Part shown: positions 40,641-50,681 of the stretch, one piece after another
Position numbering within the stretch: the first letter of the stretch is position 1
How the letters are laid out: the number at the start of each line of letters is the position of its first letter
DNA from: Calliopum simillimum
Lineage: Eukaryota > Arthropoda > Insecta > Diptera > Lauxaniidae
Assembly: GCA_951812925.1 (NCBI GenBank)
Contig: OX638370.1
Span: 26,031,964-26,095,963 of the forward strand
Reading direction: 5' to 3'
Length of the DNA stretch: 64,000 nt
Made by a program: the position numbers and the translations under genes
Notes under the pieces: generated by a model
The model's database searches: none
The model's input: only the letters and a program-made list of their open reading frames with translations
Told to the model about the DNA's origin: nothing

Positions 40641-41550
40641 ACTACACCTTATTTAATTTAATTTCAGAAGTTTTCATTTATATTTGAGAAATTTTCATTT
40701 TAATTTCAGAAATATTCATTTTAATTTCAGAAATATTCACTTTAATTTCAGAAATTTTCATTTTAATTTCAGAAACAATTTTTATTTAAGTTTAATAAGG
40801 TTTGTATGTCTAAAATAAACAAAGTGTTTTTATTTTTGAAAAAAAATGTTACAGAGTTAACAAAAGGCATGAATCGATATTGCCCATTAACAGTATAGTA
40901 AGCGGAAAGTGAAAATCATCAGTTCAGATATTTAATTTCAAAGAAAGTCATGAGATAATAATTTAACAATGAAACAATTACAATGAAAACAGAATAACAC
41001 GTGTTAGTTATGTTAGTTATTGATGCATATAAAATTAACTCTCCAACCGGCATATTTTCGAGCTTCAAAGCAGTTGCTGTAAATGACGATGTATGTTGCA
41101 CAGCCCTAGCGCAGTCACTGCAAGCAATTGCTGCTCTAAATAAACAAGCCGTTGCTCTCCAACACCTACTCCGTGCAAAATTGGAACCTGAATGTGTGAC
41201 TTGACATGAGTCCTTAGCTTATATCAAATGGTTGCAATTGTGTTGAGCATGGGCGAGTAGGGTCCTAACTTACTATACTAAGTATCAATGGGCAATATCG
41301 ATTCATGCCCTTTTGTTAACTCTACGTACCATCTGTCTTAAAAAATTAAAATAAGCAAAGTGTTTTTGTCATACAAACCTTATTAAACCAAAATAACATT
41401 TTTTCTGAAATTAAAATTTCTGAAATTAAAATGAATATTTCTAAAATTAAAATGAAAATTTCTCAAATATAAATTAAAGTTTCTGAAATATAAATGAAAA
41501 TTTCTCAAATATAAATGAAAACTTCTGAAATTAAATTAAAAAAGGTGTAG
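40641..41550. repeat. Foldback element with 21-bp repeats in both arms
   Basis: The ends ACTACACCTT and AAGGTGTAGT are complementary. Each arm starts with five or six units like AATTTCAGAAATATTCATTT (complementary on the right), then AGTTAACAAAAGGCATGAAT and CGATATTGCCCATT, matched by AATGGGCAATATCG and its continuation near 41,290. The loop, about 40,990-41,215, contains an open frame with ALAQSLQAIAALNKQAVALQ but no recognised protein. Confidence 0.7.
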
Positions 41551-41705
41551 TCAAAAATACATGTAGATCGGTCATCGATCATTTCCATATATATTTTTTG
41601 TAACTTCTAAAATTTTGGAGATTATTTGTTTTCCACTAAAGAGCTCGCTGCAGAAAGGAAACGTCTCCATTTCTATATTTCCCGCACAAACCGAGCGTTA
41701 GTTGA

Positions 41706-41938
41706 AATCCAAAGACGTAACATTTTATATATTTTTGCAAAGGCCTTGCAAAAAAGTCCTGAAACTCCAAGTATTTTAGATTTTAAAGCAAGTTTTGGAC
41801 AGTATTGCTTAATACCGATTTTATTTTGAGCAATATTTGCCAAAACTGGCTTTTATATCTAAAATATTTGGAGTTTTTAAGACTTTTCTGCAACGCCTTT
41901 GAAAATATATAAAATGTTACATCTTTTTAGATTTCCGC
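41706..41938. repeat. Foldback with AAGACGTAACATTTTATATA arms
   Basis: AAAGACGTAACATTTTATAT, then TTTGCAAAGGCCTTGCA and AACTCCAAGTATTTTAGAT on the left pair with ATCTAAAATATTTGGAGTTT, GCAACGCCTTTG and ATATAAAATGTTACATCTTT on the right. Related sequences lie at 11.64 kb and 52.25 kb. Confidence 0.6.
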
Positions 41939-44044
41939 TGCCGATATAGAAAACTGATAATTGCATTTTATGATATTCGACATAACTAACCAAAATGTGG
42001 TACAAACTGCACTTAAATTTTAGATTTTCGGAGTTAAATTTTAATATTTTTCTGATTTTGTTTGATAATTGCTCACCAAAAATATGAACCGATGATTTTT
42101 TTTTTCTTAATTTGTGAATAGGGGATTACACAGCAGAAATATGTGGCGCATCTTATGGATTTCAAAGGATTGAGAAATAAAATGTCTTAGATGTGTTTTT
42201 TAATCCATTTATTTTTTAAATCGTAATATTTTAAGGTTGATGTTTTGAATTTAAAATAAAATTCCAATAAAGCAAACTATTTACTGAAGTGATCTTAAAA
42301 TATATATTCAGGTTTTATTTTATACCCAATCATTACTTATTCCTAGTAACGCTTAATTTTTTAGTCTAGTTTAATATTAAATTTCAATATTTCTTTCATT
42401 TTTCATGTTTTAGTTCTAAAGTTTAATTTTAATTAATACAGGTTTATTTAAAATTCTTTTCTTTTCAGGTTTCCAATTCCCCGATTAGTTTTTTTTTCTC
42501 TTTTTGAAGTTTTTTACTTTACAAATCCAAAAGTAATAAAAATAGGATAAGTCTAAAGACGCAATAAGTAAACCGAACATGATGAAAAAGTAGAACTAAA
42601 AACTTGAAATTTAATAGAATCAAGACATTAAAAAGACACAAAAGTTATGGAGCTGTGCACAAAATGCGAAGCTCTATAACCTTCGTTCCTTTACTAGTCA
42701 AATTCTGTGATTTCAAGCTCTTCAATTTTCACTTTTTATACATTTCAGGCATACATATTTCGAATCCAGATTTTTCCTTTTTCTATTATTTTTTGTTTTT
42801 TTCAAGAAAAAAGAATTTTAATAAACCTTTAAGTGTTTGATTAAATAAATATTTATACTTAACTTTTAAAAATACTTTTAACTACAAACTTTAGTTCTAT
42901 GAATATAAATACATATACTGTACTCTGAATGTAAAAAATGAATTCAAACATATATGTTATGCCACATATGTACCAGATCACCTCCAATTATTTAAAAACC
43001 GCTATGTTAAGGATGACTCTTTTCCTTATGCCACTGGTGAAAGAATGTGATATAATTCTGCTCCCTTAGATTTCCTTTTTAAAATATGGACTGGCAGGCA
43101 ATTCATTTGTTTTATTTTCCAAATTATTGATATCAATAAAGCTGATGCATACCTTCCATTCTTACTCCACAGATGAACTCATCATTTTAAAATTTCATTT
43201 AGGAATAACGCTGCTAAGACGAAAAAACGATTTTCCCACACGTAGTAAAATAGTTCCTTGTTCTCCAGTATAGGTTTATATATGAATGGCGTGAATGGCG
43301 CTCCGTTCTTTGGCACAATGGCTGCGATTACTATAACGCAAAGTGATGTGTCTTTATTCAACGAATCACTTTATATGATTTATATTTTTTCAACTTTGCA
43401 CTACACGTCCTGATGAAGCCACGCTTTTCCTTGTTCTATTTCTGTGTAACCAATCCTCATCGAACAAAAGCCAAGCCAGTTATTTTTTCAACCACCATTT
43501 TTCAAGTTATGGTTCAGTGGTTCATCAAAAAACATATGTGAATTACTCAAAACACCGAACGCATCGCTTTAGACCTGTTCGATTTTCATTAAGGAATTCA
43601 CATGCATTAAGAGCTGGCTCACACGACAGGCAGGATAATTGTGCAACTCTCTGATTCTCTGTCGGCAGTCAAACAGTTGAATAAAAGTTTAAACATTTCA
43701 CTTTTCATCCAAATACGAGCTAGTTCACACGGCAAACTAAATAGTAGGGAAGCTATCTTGTCTAAATCCTGTTTGTATAGCAAACACAGAATAGAACTAC
43801 AGCCCGACTATTTTGTCTGTCGTGTAAATGAGCACTAACCTAGGTCGAACAAAGCAAAACCTATAAAGCTAAGGTTACTTTTTTTTTTTTTTTTTTTTTA
43901 TTAATTAACAAAGTCCTCAGACGGATAAAATTCCGTGTATGAGAGGATGCATAAACTTAATAAACAAAGTTATAAAATTAAATAAATTAATTTTACATTT
44001 TTTCTACATTTGGAAATAGCAAGTTATTATCACATGTGATTTTA

Positions 44045-46693
44045 TCACCTTAAATTTTTTAAATACAAATTTAATTTAATTTTGAAAGTATTAAAATTAC
44101 TACAATTTTTTAAATCTTCCGGTAGTCTATTAAAGAGCATTATAGCGCTATGCTTTAAGCTATGTAATTGCTTTGTTGTTCTGGCTTTAGGTACTTCGAG
44201 GTAATGTTTCTGACGCGTATTATGTTGATGTATTCCGTGCCTTTGTATGAGAATCGTTTTTGTTTTCATCAAGCTGTTTTTGATTTTGTATATGTATTTG
44301 CATTTTTCTGCATAAATTAGCTGGTTGATATCCATTTGCTTTGTGTCTTTATATAACACTCTTGTTGGAGTTAAAGAGTTTTTGTTGAATAGAATTTTTA
44401 TAGATTTGTTCATTAATCTTCCAATCTGCTCGATTTGAAATTTGCTGCATTGGCTCCAACTGCATATGTTGTAACGTATTTTGGATAAAATATGACCGGA
44501 ATATATTAATTTTGCTGCATTTTTGTTAATTCTGCCAATTCTTTTAATCGCCATTATAATTGGTAAAATAGCGTGTTTCAAACCTTTTACATGTTGTTTG
44601 TTTGTTCGAAGAACAAGGAAGTTCGTTTTTTGTATATTAATGCTGAGACCATTTCCGCATGCCCAATCGTAGTAAATTTTCATATCATGGTTCATATTCT
44701 CCTCCAATTCTCTTTCTGTTTTTGCTGTCGTAATAAAATTTGTGTCATCGGCGTAAATATTGTATGTTGATTTAAATTTGCATTTTTTAATGTTAGTTAT
44801 GTAGAGTAAATACAGCCTTGGTCCAAGTATCGAACCTTGTGGTACTCCAATTTTACATGAAAGCTCATCACTTATTTCACCATTTAATTTAACTCTATGA
44901 GGCCTATTTTTCAAATAACTCTCCATCAATTTGTTTGATACTCCTCGGATGCCCATGTCATGCAATACAATTAATAATTTTTTATGTGCAACAAGATCAA
45001 ATGCCTTAGACAAGTCTATAAATGTAGCAGCCACTAATTTTTTTTCATCTAGAGCATCATATATTTTTTCCATTGTAGCTGATATTGCTGACTCTGTACC
45101 ACTTTTTGCCAAAAAACCAAATTGATTGCGATCAAAGCCTATGGTAGAATTAATAAAAACTTCTATTCTGCTGTCGATTGCCTTCTCAAATACTTTGCTT
45201 AGAGCATTAAGCACAGAAATAGGTCTATAGTTTTCACAAATGTCTTTTTTCCCTTTTTTATGGATCGGGCAAATAATAGCTTTTTTGAGACAATCCGGGA
45301 AAATACCAGTCAAAAAACTTTTATTTATTTCATCAACTAGAACACCTCCTATAGTTGGCAAAAGGAATTTTAAATCTTTTATGGATATTCCATCATCTCC
45401 TTGCGCTGCATTACTATTGAGGTTTAATACTATTTTCACTATTTCGTTGTATGTTACAGGTGTTAAAAATATTGATTTTACATTAATAACATTTTCTGTG
45501 ATTGTGTTATTCGCATTTATGTTTTTAGCTAATTCAGCTCCGACTTCATTAAAGTATTTGTTTATATTATTTGCAGTTATGTTGTTGCTTTCATGATTTT
45601 TAATAATATTTGTTGTCTCATCTTTATTTTTCAATGTTGTGTTAATTACTTTCCATAATTTTCTAGGATTATTGCCAGATTTTTCAATTTGGTTGTTTAT
45701 GTGTTTCTGCTTGTTACTTTTAATTAAAATTTCAACTTCTTTTTTTAGCTTTTTATACTCCATCAGCAGATATTGATTTTCCGGATTGGATTTCGCCTTT
45801 TTGTACAACTTTTGCCTTAGCTTGAATTTTTTTTGAAGTTCTGTAGTGATCCAGTTGTTATTTCTACACCTGATTCGATTGTAAGTTGTGGCTTTCTCCT
45901 TGGCAACTTGTAAAATATTTGTTAGTTTTTCAATGCTATTTGGTATAGATTTTGCAAATTCATTTTTTACTATTTTTTCCATTTCAAAGTGATTAATCTT
46001 TTGTATAAATAAGGTTTTCATTGGTTCTTTATGAAGTTTAAGTGATGTTATTGTGGCTGTTGTATATTTATGATCTGAAATGTCTGTATCATTTAGATGA
46101 AAGTTAATTTTATGTGTTTTATCAATATTGGAAATAATGTGATCAATTAAGGTACTCGTATTATTTGAAATTCTAGTGGGTTGAGCTTTATTAATGAGCA
46201 TAAAACCATTTGTCTGTATTAGGTCAGTGTACTTAATAATTGCATTTGATTGATCTAAAATATTAATGTTGACATCTGCAAAGAAAACGCAGTTTTCTCT
46301 GTCATTTAGTTCTTTTTCCATGAATTCCATGAAAATGTTTGAATTTTCGTTTGGAGCTTTATAAAAAGTACCAATTTGTAATCGTTTATTTAAGTTTGTA
46401 AATTCAATTAATGTGTAGTTATACTTTTCATTTTTTATTATTTCACTGAATGTTAAATGATCTTTTATGTAAATAACAGTTCCCCCTCCTCGTTTTTCCT
46501 TTCTGCAGTTATGAATAGCGGTGTAATTAGGAATATTAAAAGAATTAGTTTCATTTTCATACAGCCATGTTTCAGTTACTATTATAACATCAATGTTTTT
46601 GAGATTACTAACAAGTGTTTCTAACTCATATAGTTTATTGCGAATACTGCAAATGTTTATATAAAAAATATTAAGAATTGAGCTTGCGTTCAT
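44045..46693 (-). CDS. Retrotransposon ORF2: endonuclease and reverse transcriptase
   Basis: 882 aa. The N-terminal APE-type endonuclease shows N13 (FYINICSIRNK), E41 (VTETW), ADVN around D140 in place of the usual GDFN, and SDH at 206-208. The reverse transcriptase region has PIHKKGKKDICENYRPISV near 476-494, FIDLSKAFD at 558-566, GVPQGSILGP near 616-625 and YADD at 647-650. A C-terminal region with no RNase H follows. The enzyme nicks the target and copies element RNA into the chromosome. All key residues are retained, though the altered endonuclease motif is worth comparing with relatives. Confidence 0.95.
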   Translation of the reverse strand: MNASSILNIFYINICSIRNKLYELETLVSNLKNIDVIIVTETWLYENETNSFNIPNYTAIHNCRKEKRGGGTVIYIKDHLTFSEIIKNEKYNYTLIEFTNLNKRLQIGTFYKAPNENSNIFMEFMEKELNDRENCVFFADVNINILDQSNAIIKYTDLIQTNGFMLINKAQPTRISNNTSTLIDHIISNIDKTHKINFHLNDTDISDHKYTTATITSLKLHKEPMKTLFIQKINHFEMEKIVKNEFAKSIPNSIEKLTNILQVAKEKATTYNRIRCRNNNWITTELQKKFKLRQKLYKKAKSNPENQYLLMEYKKLKKEVEILIKSNKQKHINNQIEKSGNNPRKLWKVINTTLKNKDETTNIIKNHESNNITANNINKYFNEVGAELAKNINANNTITENVINVKSIFLTPVTYNEIVKIVLNLNSNAAQGDDGISIKDLKFLLPTIGGVLVDEINKSFLTGIFPDCLKKAIICPIHKKGKKDICENYRPISVLNALSKVFEKAIDSRIEVFINSTIGFDRNQFGFLAKSGTESAISATMEKIYDALDEKKLVAATFIDLSKAFDLVAHKKLLIVLHDMGIRGVSNKLMESYLKNRPHRVKLNGEISDELSCKIGVPQGSILGPRLYLLYITNIKKCKFKSTYNIYADDTNFITTAKTERELEENMNHDMKIYYDWACGNGLSINIQKTNFLVLRTNKQHVKGLKHAILPIIMAIKRIGRINKNAAKLIYSGHILSKIRYNICSWSQCSKFQIEQIGRLMNKSIKILFNKNSLTPTRVLYKDTKQMDINQLIYAEKCKYIYKIKNSLMKTKTILIQRHGIHQHNTRQKHYLEVPKARTTKQLHSLKHSAIMLFNRLPEDLKNCSNFNTFKIKLNLYLKNLR

Positions 46694-46697
46694 TTGA

Positions 46698-47849
46698 TTA
46701 AAGGTAGTTTATTCTGTCCTTCACTGCCTTGATTTTCGAGTTGTGAATAGTGCAATTATCAGACCCTGCTTTATGATCACATGAGTATACAGCTCCTTTT
46801 GTATTAGCTCTAATACAGTTAACACACTTAAAATTGGTTGTAATTTTACATGTTCTTGTATCATGTTTTTCTGCGCAAATTCCACACGCTTCTTCTCCTT
46901 CACATTTGTTACTTGAATGGTGATATTTTTGACATTTATAGCACCGTGTTAAAGATATATACTCTTTTATGTACCTTGACCTGTAATTCAACGTGACGTA
47001 CCTGTTTTCAATTTTGTTTAATGTTTTTCCAGAGACCTCTAAAATATAACTCCATAGGGATGTCTTTTTGTTCAAATATTTATGTTCTAATTTGAATGTA
47101 TCTTCGTTGTCTATAAAATAATTAGTAGCCACTAGCTCTTCTACTATTTCATCTTGGCTATATTCTCTGTCTACGTTTGAGATCATTATTTTAGGTAGAA
47201 TTGGTTTTGGTATCGAAATTCTATATCCAGATGTGAATTTCTCTTTAATTTCAGATTCTAGCTTTTCCCTTTCTGTATCATTTATTGTGGAAATCACTAC
47301 GCCCCCTTGCTTTATATGTTTTATAGCAGAAATCCCTACTTTTATTTTTGCTGGCACTATTTTGGCTTTAATTTGTTTTTCAGTTTCTGTACTTTCCTGG
47401 TTACTATTTGTTGGGAGAATTATGATGCTACTTTGACTTTTTTGTTTGCTGGGTTGTTGCTTCATGTTTGCTGCTAGCACATCGGCATATGTGACTGATT
47501 GTTGGGTGTTATTTTTTTCTAATTTCAGAATTGCTTCCTTCATTTCAGTAATATCAGCTTTAATACTGTTATTGGCCTGCATTATTTCATTATTTGTTGC
47601 ACTTATTTTTTCTATATTAGATTCACCCTTCAACCATTGCTTAAATTTTTTTTTGTCTGTATCGCAAATCCAAAAACATTTATTTCTTAGTGTTGCAATT
47701 GCATTATAGTCTTCATCGGAGTAATTGATGCAGTCTATATGCCACCAAGATTGACATAGTCCTTCACATTTTATTCCTCTTGTTTCTACTTTTTTCTTAC
47801 ATTTTTTGCAAAAGGTTTTATTTTTTTCAGTTTCTGCTTCATCACCCAT
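46698..47849 (-). CDS. Retrotransposon ORF1: PHD-like finger and zinc knuckles
   Basis: 383 aa. The N-terminus (about 13-65) is a PHD-like finger: FCKKCKKKVETRG, then CEGLCQSWWHIDC and CFWICD. A coiled-coil-like stretch (NNEIMQANNSIKADITEMKE) follows. The C-terminal third has gag-type knuckles CYKCQKYHHSSNKC (CX2CX4HX4C) and CGICAEKHDTRTC (CX2CX3HX4C) plus a further Cys cluster. This domain set occurs in ORF1 of several Jockey/CR1-group elements, where the protein binds element RNA. ORF2 starts 4 bp after its stop, so re-initiation or coupling is likely. Confidence 0.9.
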   Translation of the reverse strand: MGDEAETEKNKTFCKKCKKKVETRGIKCEGLCQSWWHIDCINYSDEDYNAIATLRNKCFWICDTDKKKFKQWLKGESNIEKISATNNEIMQANNSIKADITEMKEAILKLEKNNTQQSVTYADVLAANMKQQPSKQKSQSSIIILPTNSNQESTETEKQIKAKIVPAKIKVGISAIKHIKQGGVVISTINDTEREKLESEIKEKFTSGYRISIPKPILPKIMISNVDREYSQDEIVEELVATNYFIDNEDTFKLEHKYLNKKTSLWSYILEVSGKTLNKIENRYVTLNYRSRYIKEYISLTRCYKCQKYHHSSNKCEGEEACGICAEKHDTRTCKITTNFKCVNCIRANTKGAVYSCDHKAGSDNCTIHNSKIKAVKDRINYL

Positions 47850-47872
47850 TTTTACGCGTTAACGCGTAAAAA
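47849..47872. repeat. 24-bp perfect palindrome at the ORF1 start
   Basis: A perfect inverted repeat centred on TTTACGCGTTAACGCGTAAA, whose first base is already the A of the ORF1 start codon on the minus strand. In the RNA it would form a hairpin directly before the ATG. Confidence 0.85.
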
Positions 47873-47875
47873 AAA

Positions 47876-48035
47876 CATTCCAATAAACATAAGTATAACT
47901 ATTTTTTCAATATTTGTATTAGTGGTACGACTTCATCTGATGCGACTAAAATATTTTGCATCAGATGAAGTCGTACGACTAAAACAAAGAGGTGAGCAAT
48001 AAAAAATTAATTATACTTATTTTTATTGGAATATG
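47876..48035. repeat. 158-bp foldback beside the retrotransposon 5' end
   Basis: The core is a perfect 19-bp inverted repeat (GTACGACTTCATCTGATGC, 47925-47943, and its complement at 47958-47976) with a 14-bp loop. The arms extend outward with CATTCCAATAAACATAAGTA, diverged at the other end to ATACTTATTTTTATTGGAAT. Confidence 0.75.
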
Positions 48036-48327
48036 TTTTAGCCGTACGTTTAAATTCCCGTACGAAGTCCTATTTAATGTAACTTTAGCCTAAAAGAGCC
48101 CAATACATGACTCGGTTCACGTATGATCAAGTCAAATTGGTCGTATAGGCCTAAAAATCAGTCAACTGTTCGATAGTAAGCACACGTTAGTGAAAATCGT
48201 TGTAAGTGGTGCGTTCGGGCTTTTTGAGTAATTGGCATGAGTTTTTTGATGAACCACTGAACCATAACTTGCAAAATGGTGGTTGAGAAAAATAACCGGC
48301 GTCCTTCCTTCTGTTTGATGTGATTAG

Positions 48328-49126
48328 CCCCTTTTACATTATCAGTGTAGCCATCAAACTGGCCATCAATATGTCATATCGAGTTTGTGTTTACATGTTC
48401 AATAAACTGTCAATATTTAGTGTTGCTTTGTACGCCAAAGAGGAAACAAAGCAACAGCGGATGCAATTTTTATGGTAGAAATCGATATGCTGATGGAAAT
48501 AACAGAAATAAATTAATAAAAAATAGTGGAAATATAAAAATTTACACCACAAATTTATTTAAATGGGTCCACAGAAACAATTTGTCATTTCCGAACCCAC
48601 TTTATCACCAAAAATATGGGTTTTGGCCGTTTATTAAAATTTTTTTATTGAAATCTTTTTTTTTTAAATCAAAACTAAGAGTCTTTGATAAAAATAATAA
48701 CAATCAGTTTTCAGTAAATTGATTTTGTCCCAGTCAAAAAATTAAAAGGTTCTCTTAAAGCTCCCATTAAGCTTCAGCGAAAACCAAAATCATTAAACTA
48801 TCCGTTTTTGATTAAAAACAAATCACATTTGCAAGCCATTTTCATTTCCGCACGATGTGCACCCGTTGAAATCTTTTCTTAACTGACTAAAAGTGTACTG
48901 AAATATTTCCATTGCGTTTACACAGTCAACCTACCCATCAATAAAGTCATCAATACAGCAGAAAGTCAAAAAATTTTGATTTTCGGCAAACAGATTGTCA
49001 ATACAGATTGATGAGTGTTTACATTATCAGTTTCTCATCAATCTGCATACATTCTCAGATTGATGGAAAAAAAGTGAACTTGGCATCATTGGCATATTGT
49101 TGGCTAGATTGTTAATGTAAAAAGGC
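48328..49126. mobile_element. MITE in the right arm of element A
   Basis: The ends GCCCCTTTTACATTATCA and TGTTAATGTAAAAAGGC are inverted repeats, continuing with TAGCCA..AA on both sides. Inside, TTTACATTATCAG and ATCAATCTG/CAGATTGAT words recur in both orientations. No coding capacity, and the target duplication is not clear. Confidence 0.6.
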
Positions 49127-50004
49127 CTATTTGCTAGAAACGAAGGTGAGCAAGGGACAGCGTAGCACCAAGACGTTCAGTAAAAAGTTAAAGAGGAACT
49201 TAAATGTACCATAAAATTTAAAGTAATTCATTCAAGCTATAAAACATCACCTTGTGCTATAGTAAACGTAGCCATTGTGCCAAAAAGTGTAGTACTTATA
49301 TACACAAATCGATTGCAAGAGCTTCGAGCATTTGGAGAACAAGAAGCGACTGTACAAAACGGGGAAAATCAATTTTTTGTTTCTTGGCAGCTAAATGAAA
49401 TTTTGAAATGGCGAGCTCATTTGTAGAGTAAAAAAAAAATGGTATCCATCAGCGTAATACTCTTAACAGCAACTAATATTTGGAAACGGTAATCTATCGG
49501 ATTCTACTGTAGCATCAACCGTAGCATTAAATCGGTATAAAAGGTCATTAGAAAAGGTAAAATTTTGTTGATATAGAAAAAAAAAAATTGCAGAAATAAC
49601 ACGTTTATTTCAACCAAATGTTTAAAGGTTTATTATATTTCTTTTTCTTACCAAAGTTTACTCGAATTTCATTATAAATGCCAGAATGATTAAAAATAGG
49701 CCTAAGACGGGAAAATTTGAATACGAAATAAGATTGCCTAAAATAAGGAAAAAGTCAAGTATTTTACTTGTTCCTTAATTTAAGGCTTTATTATTTTTGT
49801 ATTCAAATGTTCCTATCTTGGTTTTGTTTTGAAATTTTATACAATGAAAAGGCAAAATATTAGAAAAAAAAACTTGGAAAGAAAAAGAATTTAAAATAAA
49901 CCTGTAGAATAATGAATTAAAAATAAAAACTTAAATATGTATTAAAAAAATAGAAATTACAACTTAGATGAAATGAATTAAATAACATGAATATTGAATA
50001 AAAA

Positions 50005-50680
50005 CTTGTGAATTAAAAATAATTAAGCTATCGTAGTATGTATAAACGTATGAATTCTGTAAAATAGAAAATTAAGTATAATAAATAAAAGAACATACTT
50101 TTCAAATATTTAATACAAAATTATACGATTTTTTTATTCAGTAAAATAGTATTTGGTGTAGAGTTACAGAATGCGGTCAGCCTCGTAAAAAGAAGGGCAC
50201 AGGTTAGGGCATGCTCTTATTATAAAGGCAAAAGGCTAGCTACCGAAAATTTCGGTGTATTCGAGCTTCCGATGGGTATAAATCCAAGCGACATTTTTTA
50301 GCAAAAATTGGGCTTTGGGAGCTAAAGTAAATTTAAACCGAAATCCATATTTAGATAGATAATTAAATTAAATAAAGATAAGCGCAGAATTTTTATTAGT
50401 CCGGTTAACAATAGCAAGCCAACTATGTTATTTATATAGCTCGATAGTTGTGCAACGTGAATACAAAATATAAAATTTTTGAATCACCTTTGCTGCTTAC
50501 GTGACACACGTTGTCAAAAAACTTGTTGCTTCCCGGTGGTTGTTGTTTATTGCTTTCTTATTTTCTTCGTGACAGTTGTTTGGTTACCATTACGTTGCCT
50601 CATCTGTACTTTGGACTTTCACCGTTCGTATTTCAGTGATTTTTATCTGGCTCAGTGCTTGAAGGAAAAAGTATCATTAA
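50005..50680. other. Upstream region of HSDL2
   Basis: No gene seen. The last 200 bases before the start codon (CACGTTGTC, GGTGGTTGTTG and similar) are less AT-rich and probably hold the HSDL2 promoter and 5' UTR. A block near 50,165-50,300 (GCGGTCAGCCTCGTAAAAAG) looks like a captured fragment of unknown origin. Confidence 0.35.
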
Positions 50681-50681
50681 A

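Larger units (their letters stand above)
43879..47872 (-). mobile_element. Non-LTR retrotransposon of Jockey/CR1 type, two intact ORFs
   Basis: On the minus strand: ORF1 (47849-46698), ORF2 (46693-44045), a 3' UTR of about 145 bp, and a 21-base poly(A) tail (T run at 43879-43899). The two ORFs are 4 bp apart in different frames and neither is broken, so the copy is young or still active. The 5' limit is uncertain: a 24-bp palindrome abuts the ORF1 start and a foldback lies just beyond, so the element may begin near 47,872 or extend to about 48,035. No target duplication of the CTAAGGTTAC beside the tail was found on the other side. Confidence 0.85.
42380..50000. mobile_element. Large inverted-repeat element, copy A, with two later insertions
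   Basis: The left arm (about 42.38-43.88 kb) and right arm (about 48.07-48.33 and 49.13-50.0 kb) are diverged inverted copies. Shared sections include ACAGGTTTATTTAAAATTCT with AGAATTTAAAATAAACCTGT, and TATGGTTCAGTGGTTCATCA with TGATGAACCACTGAACCATA. A retrotransposon fills the middle and a MITE lies in the right arm. Removing both leaves roughly 2.7 kb, near the 2.35 kb of copy B. No transposase was found; the ends are approximate. Confidence 0.55.

Noticed and set aside
43641..43838. 65-codon frame in element A
   Set aside because: Falls inside an inverted-repeat arm whose mirror copy does not keep the frame.
43861..48090. Target-site duplication for the non-LTR retrotransposon
   Set aside because: The sequence beside the poly(A) tail (CTAAGGTTAC) is found on the other side only as a diverged inverted match belonging to the host foldback arms, not as a direct repeat.
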